11,709 bases of DNA from an uncultured Bergeyella sp. (GTDB lineage Bacteria; Bacteroidota; Bacteroidia; Flavobacteriales; Weeksellaceae): contig CAKAOY010000021.1 in the NCBI GenBank assembly GCA_916710115.1, positions 1-11,709 of the forward strand, given 5' to 3'. Within the stretch, counting starts at the first letter, position 1; every line of letters starts with the position of its first letter. Shown piece by piece: positions 7,568 through 11,709 of the stretch. The notes beneath the pieces are model-generated. The model saw only the letters and a list, made by a program, of their open reading frames with translations, was not told the DNA's origin and did not search any database. The position numbers and the translations under genes were made by a program.

Positions 7568-8778
7568 TATTTTTCAAGAATAAAATCTTTAGAAATTTTG
7601 AAGTATCTTCCCACAGAATTATTCTGATAGAAATTTCCTGAATAGTCAATATCGTAGCGGGTATAGGTTAATCCGTTTTTTTTGGGTTCCAAATTCCATT
7701 TTTCTTTCAGTACATTTCTTACATCATTTCGGGAATAATGTAATTGACGGAACATTCTATTGAGCATATTCAAAATATCCTGAGGGACAACTTCTATTTC
7801 AGTTTCCTCATTTGATTCAAAAAACTCATAAAGAAGCTCTATCATCTTACATTCCAACTTATTTGAATTTTTAAGAATAAGCTTTTGGAGTGCTTTTGTT
7901 TTTATTTCTTCAGGAGCAAACCACATTCTACTTTTCTTCTGAGAATGGAATTTCCTGTGAATTAAAAAACTTAAAAATTGTGGGATTTCTGAAATTAAAT
8001 TTTGAAGGAATTCTGTATTTTCTAATTTTATCGGATTGATTTTAAGAACCCAAAATCTGATTTCATTTTCATCAATCAGAATAAAATTATCTTCATTATT
8101 AGAACAAAGAATGAATTTACCGAAAAAATCAATTTCCTCTCTGTCTTTCCCTTTGTTTTCCAATTTATCTTTATTCGTAGTGGAAAGATATTTGAGCCGT
8201 TCGGTAATTTCTTTTCGGTCAAAAAATACTTCATCAATTGCAATCAAAAGCATTGAAGCCCAGTCAGAATTAAATTGACTATTGAATGAATCTCCCTTGA
8301 TGTAAGTCATATTTCTCCCAAAAATCTCTTTCATCCATTTTAAGAAAGTGGTTTTTCCTGTTGCTCTTTCTTTGCTAACTAAACAAATAATTGGTAAAAT
8401 TTGTGTAGGATTTTCCAAAAGAATTTTCAAATAATCAAGTCCTAAGTCTACTTGATTACCGAAAATATGTTGCAGGAAAGAAATAGAAAAAGGGATTTCA
8501 TCTACCGAAACTTTGGAAACACTTGGCTGATAGGGAATTTCATTGTATGTATTATAAAAATTCTCTACGGTTTTCTGGTAATTCAGATGATTAGGAATAC
8601 AACAAAAACCATCATATTTCGGAATATCGTAAATGATTTTCTTGCCATGGTCTTGGATAATAGTTTCCCTTGACCACTTCACCAATGAAGTGATTTTATC
8701 ACCTGAGATTTGAGGGCGTTCTATAATTTTGTAATAAGTAGTGCCCACACGAATGTAAGGTATAAGTAATTCTCCCAT
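7549..8778 (-). CDS. SF3-type helicase / primase-helicase family protein (DUF5906-like)
   Basis: This 409-residue ATPase resembles the helicase half of P4-alpha/virus-type replication proteins and the primase-helicase proteins of Bacteroidetes mobile elements. The motifs visible are Walker A KERATGKTT at 136-144 (lysine K142), a Walker B stretch MLLIAIDE at 176-183, and the SF3 motif C region KFILCSN ending in N227. A downstream arginine R241 in ENEIRFWVL is a likely arginine finger. The N-terminal 90 residues contain no recognisable primase catalytic site. The C-terminal part (about 290-409) is charged and may bind DNA. It would unwind the origin or the excised circle, probably together with the separately encoded Toprim protein. 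It starts 23 bases after the HTH gene, so the two form one operon. Its last codons run into the TCAACA array. Confidence in the helicase fold is high; the exact family name is from memory. Confidence 0.85.
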   Translation of the reverse strand: MGELLIPYIRVGTTYYKIIERPQISGDKITSLVKWSRETIIQDHGKKIIYDIPKYDGFCCIPNHLNYQKTVENFYNTYNEIPYQPSVSKVSVDEIPFSISFLQHIFGNQVDLGLDYLKILLENPTQILPIICLVSKERATGKTTFLKWMKEIFGRNMTYIKGDSFNSQFNSDWASMLLIAIDEVFFDRKEITERLKYLSTTNKDKLENKGKDREEIDFFGKFILCSNNEDNFILIDENEIRFWVLKINPIKLENTEFLQNLISEIPQFLSFLIHRKFHSQKKSRMWFAPEEIKTKALQKLILKNSNKLECKMIELLYEFFESNEETEIEVVPQDILNMLNRMFRQLHYSRNDVRNVLKEKWNLEPKKNGLTYTRYDIDYSGNFYQNNSVGRYFKISKDFILEKYVDLLN

Positions 8779-8801
8779 TTTGATACATTTTTACGTTAAA
8801 A

Positions 8802-9137
8802 TTACTTGACCTTTTTTTTAGCTTTGTGAGCCATTTCTTCTATTTCTTGAATTGTCTTTCTTTTTCCTTGTGCAATCCAATCCAAAAGTTCATCTTCATA
8901 GAAATAGAGCTTTTTCCCATTTTTGTAATGGGGAATTTGTCGCTTTCTCACTAATGTATAGAGTGTAGGTTTAGCCTTTTTTAGGATTGTACAGGCTTCC
9001 TCTATACTTATAGGATTCTTCTTATTGATTTCTATTGTATCTTTATTTTTTACAATAGTTTTTAATTCTTCTATCTGATGAGATAGAAAAGCAACTGCCT
9101 TAGGCAGATTTTCAAATGAAATTTCATTTGCATTCAT
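8802..9137 (-). CDS. Helix-turn-helix protein, excisionase family
   Basis: This small DNA-binding protein of 111 residues has a winged helix-turn-helix of the MerR/Xis (HTH_17) type at about residues 42-90. The recognisable pattern runs SIEEACTILKKAKPTLYTLV, then RQIPHYKNGKKLYFYEDELLDWI. Residues 1-40 are helical with a short heptad-like stretch (FLSHQIEELKTIV) that could mediate dimerization, and the tail is lysine-rich. Such proteins sit next to integrases and replication genes in Bacteroidetes integrative elements. They act as recombination directionality factors or as activators of the excision/replication operon. Here it heads an operon with the helicase and has a TAnnTTTG promoter box plus repeated GTTATTTTA boxes just upstream, which fits self-regulation. 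It may be analogous to the small HTH genes (orf2/orf2x) of NBU1; that comparison is by position only. Whether it promotes excision or regulates transcription is unknown. Confidence 0.85.
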   Translation of the reverse strand: MNANEISFENLPKAVAFLSHQIEELKTIVKNKDTIEINKKNPISIEEACTILKKAKPTLYTLVRKRQIPHYKNGKKLYFYEDELLDWIAQGKRKTIQEIEEMAHKAKKKVK

Positions 9138-9165
9138 ATATAATTTATATTAATTATTAATGGTG

Positions 9166-9173
9166 CAAACTTA
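9166..9173 (-). promoter_or_regulatory. Possible -7 promoter box for the HTH-helicase operon
   Basis: On the minus strand TAAGTTTG matches the Bacteroidetes -7 consensus TAnnTTTG. It lies 28 bases before the HTH start codon at 9137, leaving a leader of about 20 bases. The -33 element is not obvious. The GTTATTTTA boxes lie directly upstream of this site, where an activator or repressor would bind. Confidence 0.5.
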
Positions 9174-9176
9174 TAA

Positions 9177-9234
9177 GGTTATTTTATAGTGAAATAAAAT
9201 TTGCCAAAAAACACTAAAATAACCGTAAAATAAC
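9177..9234. promoter_or_regulatory. Three GTTATTTTA boxes forming inverted and direct repeats, putative operator
   Basis: GTTATTTTA occurs on the plus strand at 9178-9186 and on the minus strand at 9215-9223 and 9226-9234. The latter two are direct repeats exactly 11 bases apart. The first two extend into a longer inverted repeat, GGTTATTTTATAGTG (9177-9191) against CACTAAAATAACC (9212-9224), with a two-base insertion. The group occupies the space just upstream of the proposed -7 box of the HTH-helicase operon. It is a plausible binding region for the HTH protein encoded directly downstream, as an operator or Xis site. Confidence 0.5.
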
Positions 9235-9243
9235 TTTATTTTA
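9226..9243. repeat. AT-only palindrome after the membrane-protein gene, weak terminator candidate
   Basis: TAAAATAA and TTATTTTA are perfect complements around a two-base centre, 11 bases or so beyond the stop of the membrane-protein gene ending at 9254. The stem contains no G-C pairs and there is no clean T-run, so it is a poor intrinsic terminator. It shares bases with the last GTTATTTTA box and may simply belong to that operator. Confidence 0.25.
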
Positions 9244-9253
9244 TTAGTTTTTT

Positions 9254-9973
9254 CTACTCATTCTTGTCTAATAAATTATTTTTGATTTTAATTTTCCCTT
9301 TATCTCCATCATTTATTAATTTTGAGTTTAAGGTTTCTATACTCACATCTATTAAAGTCTCTCTAAAAATATTTTTTAAAAAATGGAGTATTACACCTCT
9401 ATTCTTTCTACCAAAATGATTATATATATTCCAGCCAAAATGCATCAAATCAATAGATTTTAGTTCTTGGGGAGTTATAGATGGATAATTTGAAAAATCA
9501 CTTACACCATTAGAGAAATCTATTATTCCTCTGCATAATTTTTGTATATCTTCATTCGAGCAATATGGAGGGAAAATTTCTATTATATATTGCTGAGCAA
9601 CATCTTGCATATGCTCAAGTTTAATTTCTTCATCTCGCATTTTTGTTTCACGAATAATATTTATATTTAGTTCTATTTCTGTACTATTTTTAACAATATC
9701 AGTATCTCTTTTAAAATCTAATATATTTTCAATTCCTTTATTCTTAAAGTTTTGTAATTTTCTTTTAATAAAACGATAACATTCACTAAGGAATAACATA
9801 AAGCTACAATAAAGACAAATTATTGATATTGCAACAGTAAAAAGGATTACATTAGCAATTGTATTATCTTCATAAATCATTAACTTCATCATAAAATTTA
9901 TAATAACCATATTTATTGCTATTATAATAGCAGAAAATTTTTCTCCAAAAACTAAATATTTTTCTTTTATCAT
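9254..9973 (-). CDS. Two-helix membrane protein of the recombinase operon, unknown function
   Basis: The function of this 239-residue protein is not known to me. Two hydrophobic segments are visible, at about residues 13-32 (FSAIIIAINMVIINFMM) and 39-63 (a run including VAISIICLYCSFMLFL). A basic stretch and a long soluble C-terminal region of about 170 residues, presumably cytoplasmic, follow. That region contains the pattern DLMHFGWNIYNHFGRK at about 175-190 and a nearby HFLKNIF. I recall similar patterns in hypothetical proteins next to Bacteroidetes integrases, but this is memory, not a search. No nuclease, kinase or peptidase motif is evident. The ATG lies 2 bases after the integrase stop codon, so expression is tied to the recombinase. 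Plausible roles are exclusion of related elements or sensing for excision control, but neither is supported by a motif. Confidence 0.75.
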   Translation of the reverse strand: MIKEKYLVFGEKFSAIIIAINMVIINFMMKLMIYEDNTIANVILFTVAISIICLYCSFMLFLSECYRFIKRKLQNFKNKGIENILDFKRDTDIVKNSTEIELNINIIRETKMRDEEIKLEHMQDVAQQYIIEIFPPYCSNEDIQKLCRGIIDFSNGVSDFSNYPSITPQELKSIDLMHFGWNIYNHFGRKNRGVILHFLKNIFRETLIDVSIETLNSKLINDGDKGKIKIKNNLLDKNE

Positions 9974-9975
9974 AA

Positions 9976-11226
9976 TTATTTTTTTATATTCAACTTAATC
10001 ACTTTTACAGCTTCGTTTTTCTTTTCATTCGTCACTTTTGCATAAATTTGAGTCGTTTTCACATTAGTATGCCCAAGTAAATCTTTTACGATATAAATAT
10101 CCGTTCCATTTGCAATTTGTAAAGTAGCAAATGTATGTCTAAAACAATGGAATGTAATATTTTTACTAATACCAGCATCTAAAATCCACTTTTTTAAAGG
10201 ACGATTTATCCATGCTGCATTCATTAACCCTTCAAAAACTAAATCATCAGGTTTCCCAAATTCCCCACAAAGCAATAATGCTTGTTCCGAAATTGGCGTA
10301 TATTCTACTCCTTTAGTCTTTTTCTGTGTAAAATTAAGCTTTGGTTGCCCATTTTCTATACTTATTTCACTCCATTTAAGCTTTTGTATATCTGAGTGCC
10401 TAAGACCTGTAAGCGCTGAAAAAAGGGAAGCCCTTCTTATTAAATCATTCGCACAAGGAGTAGATGCCAATGCATCCAACTCATCATTAGTTAAATATTC
10501 CCTTCTAACATCTTTACTAACAATTCCTTTTGTTTTCGCAGATATATCTGTTTGAAAATATCCATCAACAAAAGCTTGTTTCAATGAGGCTTTAAAAATT
10601 GAAAAATAAGTTGATGCTGTATTTTGGGAAATTGTTCCTTTTTTACCGCCTCCACAAGGAGCATCTAATAAAAAACGCTTAAAATCTTCTATAAATTTAT
10701 AATCAATTTTCTCAAAACTTAAAATATCATTCTGAACAAACATTTCTAGAAAACTCACTGTACGATGCCAGTTAATTATAATTGATTTTGAACTCTTTTT
10801 ATGTCTAATTCCTATTATTTTTTTGAAGTATTGAATAAAATTTTCCTGAACTTTCTCTTGTTGAGAAATTTGAGAATTCCTCAATTCCGAATTAAGCTCT
10901 TTCTCATTAAATCCTTGTTGAATAATTTTTCGGATACTATCAGCAAATAACATTGTTTCTTTATCCAAATCACTCTTACAGATGATAATTCCATTGTCAT
11001 CTCGTTTAGGTTTATATGTAGTCTTCTCTGAAGTAGTTCTGGAAATTTTGTTTTTATCAAATACAACTGTTTTTACACTTCTATTAATATACTCCCTTAT
11101 TCTTTGAGGCTTATCTTTTCCTTCTACCATTACAGGGTAACTTTCTATATAAATATACCATTCATCTCTATATTCTGATTTTCGTAACCTGACTGTTGAT
11201 TTAGTATAATTCCTTTTATTTCTCAT
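9976..11226 (-). CDS. int: Tyrosine recombinase/integrase of the mobile element
   Basis: This site-specific recombinase would join the excised circular element to a chromosomal attachment site and help reverse the reaction. Its 416 residues fit Bacteroidetes ICE/IME integrases. The N-terminal 60 residues form the arm-type DNA-binding region, and a SAM-like core-binding domain spans about residues 123-225. The catalytic domain has every expected residue: R276 in TGLRHSDI, a lysine in QKKTKG (302-305), H360 and R363 in FHCFRHTFA, H386 in LLGHTNVKTT and the nucleophile Y395 in IYAKV. It starts 1 base after the HTH gene stop codon and ends 2 bases before the membrane protein, forming one tight operon. 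No frameshift or lost residue is seen, so the element could still be mobile. The target site cannot be told because neither att site is in the window. Confidence 0.96.
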   Translation of the reverse strand: MRNKRNYTKSTVRLRKSEYRDEWYIYIESYPVMVEGKDKPQRIREYINRSVKTVVFDKNKISRTTSEKTTYKPKRDDNGIIICKSDLDKETMLFADSIRKIIQQGFNEKELNSELRNSQISQQEKVQENFIQYFKKIIGIRHKKSSKSIIINWHRTVSFLEMFVQNDILSFEKIDYKFIEDFKRFLLDAPCGGGKKGTISQNTASTYFSIFKASLKQAFVDGYFQTDISAKTKGIVSKDVRREYLTNDELDALASTPCANDLIRRASLFSALTGLRHSDIQKLKWSEISIENGQPKLNFTQKKTKGVEYTPISEQALLLCGEFGKPDDLVFEGLMNAAWINRPLKKWILDAGISKNITFHCFRHTFATLQIANGTDIYIVKDLLGHTNVKTTQIYAKVTNEKKNEAVKVIKLNIKK

Positions 11227-11227
11227 A

Positions 11228-11709
11228 TTAATTAAATATTTGGTCTATTTTTTCTTTCGGTACATATACAAAACTTCCTATTTTCTGTTTCGGAATGTTA
11301 TATTTTCTTATCGCATTAGTTACCGTTGATGGATTCGCATTGTACTTTTTAGAAACTTCTGACAAAGTATAACAATCTTTAACATCATATATTTTCTCTT
11401 TCCCTGTTTCTTCTTTCTTTTCTTCTACACCCTTACCAATGAATAAATTATCAAAATCCGATTTTCTTACTCTTGTTAGGCGTTCCCCTAAATTTATTCC
11501 CAAAACAATACCTTTCCTTATCATCCTATAAACCGTATCTTTAGAAACCCCATATAGCATTGTTGCTTCTGAAACAGATATGTATTCTCGACATTGAAGC
11601 TCCGCAATTTTCTTCTTGTACTTAGAAAGCAAAAAATTAATTTCTTGTTGTTCCTTTTCTTGTTTTTTTATTTTTTTCTGCAACTTCCTCGAACATTCTT
11701 TACAACAAA
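11228..11709 (-). CDS. Double helix-turn-helix regulator of the integrase operon, N-terminus off the right edge
   Basis: This is a DNA-binding protein with two HTH units. The first is YISVSEATMLYGVSKDTVYR with a following wing containing LTRVRKSDFDNLF; the second is YTLSEVSKKYNANPSTVTNA followed by FVYVPKEKIDQIF. A Lys/Glu linker separates them. The reading frame does not begin inside the window. The only nearby candidate is a TTG at 11683 with no good leader, whereas the frame stays open to 11709 and encodes CCKECSRK just upstream of it. That looks like the end of a Cys-rich zinc-ribbon segment of the FCSxxC type, so the real start is probably beyond the edge. It ends 1 base before the integrase ATG. 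Likely roles are regulation of the integrase operon, or help with excision in the manner of Xis. Confidence 0.8.
   Translation of the reverse strand, partial: CCKECSRKLQKKIKKQEKEQQEINFLLSKYKKKIAELQCREYISVSEATMLYGVSKDTVYRMIRKGIVLGINLGERLTRVRKSDFDNLFIGKGVEEKKEETGKEKIYDVKDCYTLSEVSKKYNANPSTVTNAIRKYNIPKQKIGSFVYVPKEKIDQIFN

Noticed and set aside
10881..11066. Minus-strand frame of 61 codons inside the integrase region
   Set aside because: It is an out-of-frame shadow of the integrase gene with no leader or domain.
6480..11683. Phage satellite (P4 or PICI-like) in place of a mobilizable element
   Set aside because: The integrase, SF3 helicase and Toprim genes fit both, but a MobC/relaxase operon is present and no capsid, packaging or phage-derepression gene is seen.
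11681..11683. TTG start codon for the double-HTH gene
   Set aside because: The frame stays open upstream and encodes a plausible Cys-rich domain end; the TTG is probably an internal leucine codon.
1..11709. Complete self-transmissible ICE
   Set aside because: No VirB4/TraG-type ATPase, coupling protein or other Tra gene is visible, and the region between relaxase and cargo is filled, so helper-dependent mobilization is the simpler reading. Genes outside the window could change this.

Overview
The window is AT-rich, and every convincing gene lies on the minus strand, so transcription runs from right to left. Leaders before start codons are A-rich without clear Shine-Dalgarno sequences, two upstream regions carry a TAnnTTTG promoter box, and the closest gene families (Bacteroidetes-type tyrosine recombinase, MobC/relaxase pair, Toprim and DUF5906-like replication proteins) point to the phylum Bacteroidota. 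The low GC suggests the Flavobacteriia, for example the Weeksellaceae; that rank is inference.

In transcription order the layout is as follows. (1) 11709-9254 is an integration block: an HTH protein cut by the right edge, a tyrosine recombinase and a two-helix membrane protein, nearly touching each other. (2) 9137-7549 is a small excisionase-like HTH protein followed closely by an SF3-type helicase. Its upstream region holds a TAnnTTTG box and repeated GTTATTTTA boxes. (3) 7548-7329 is a non-coding stretch with many TCAACA repeats, which looks like an origin or regulatory array. (4) 7328-6480 is a Toprim primase-like protein. (5) 6476-6419 is a nested inverted repeat just upstream of the mobilization genes and is the best oriT candidate. 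(6) 6367-4518 is the mobilization block: MobC-like protein, MobP-type relaxase and a coiled-coil/membrane protein. (7) 4476-1 is a type I restriction-modification cargo: hsdR followed by hsdM, which runs off the left edge. An hsdS is expected further left but is not visible.

Taken together this is most of an integrative and mobilizable element of the broad NBU type. The recombinase and HTH proteins would integrate and excise it. The helicase and Toprim protein would replicate the excised circle or prime the transferred strand. MobC and the relaxase would nick oriT, and conjugation machinery from a resident ICE or plasmid would be borrowed, because no mating-pair or coupling-protein gene is present here. 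The type I restriction system is the passenger and may also defend the host against phage. Neither attachment site is in the window.

I do not see a clearly unprecedented system. The least explained items are the TCAACA array, the nested hairpin before mobC, the membrane protein in the recombinase operon, and the Toprim protein whose N-terminus resembles a CHC2 primase domain without its zinc ligands.
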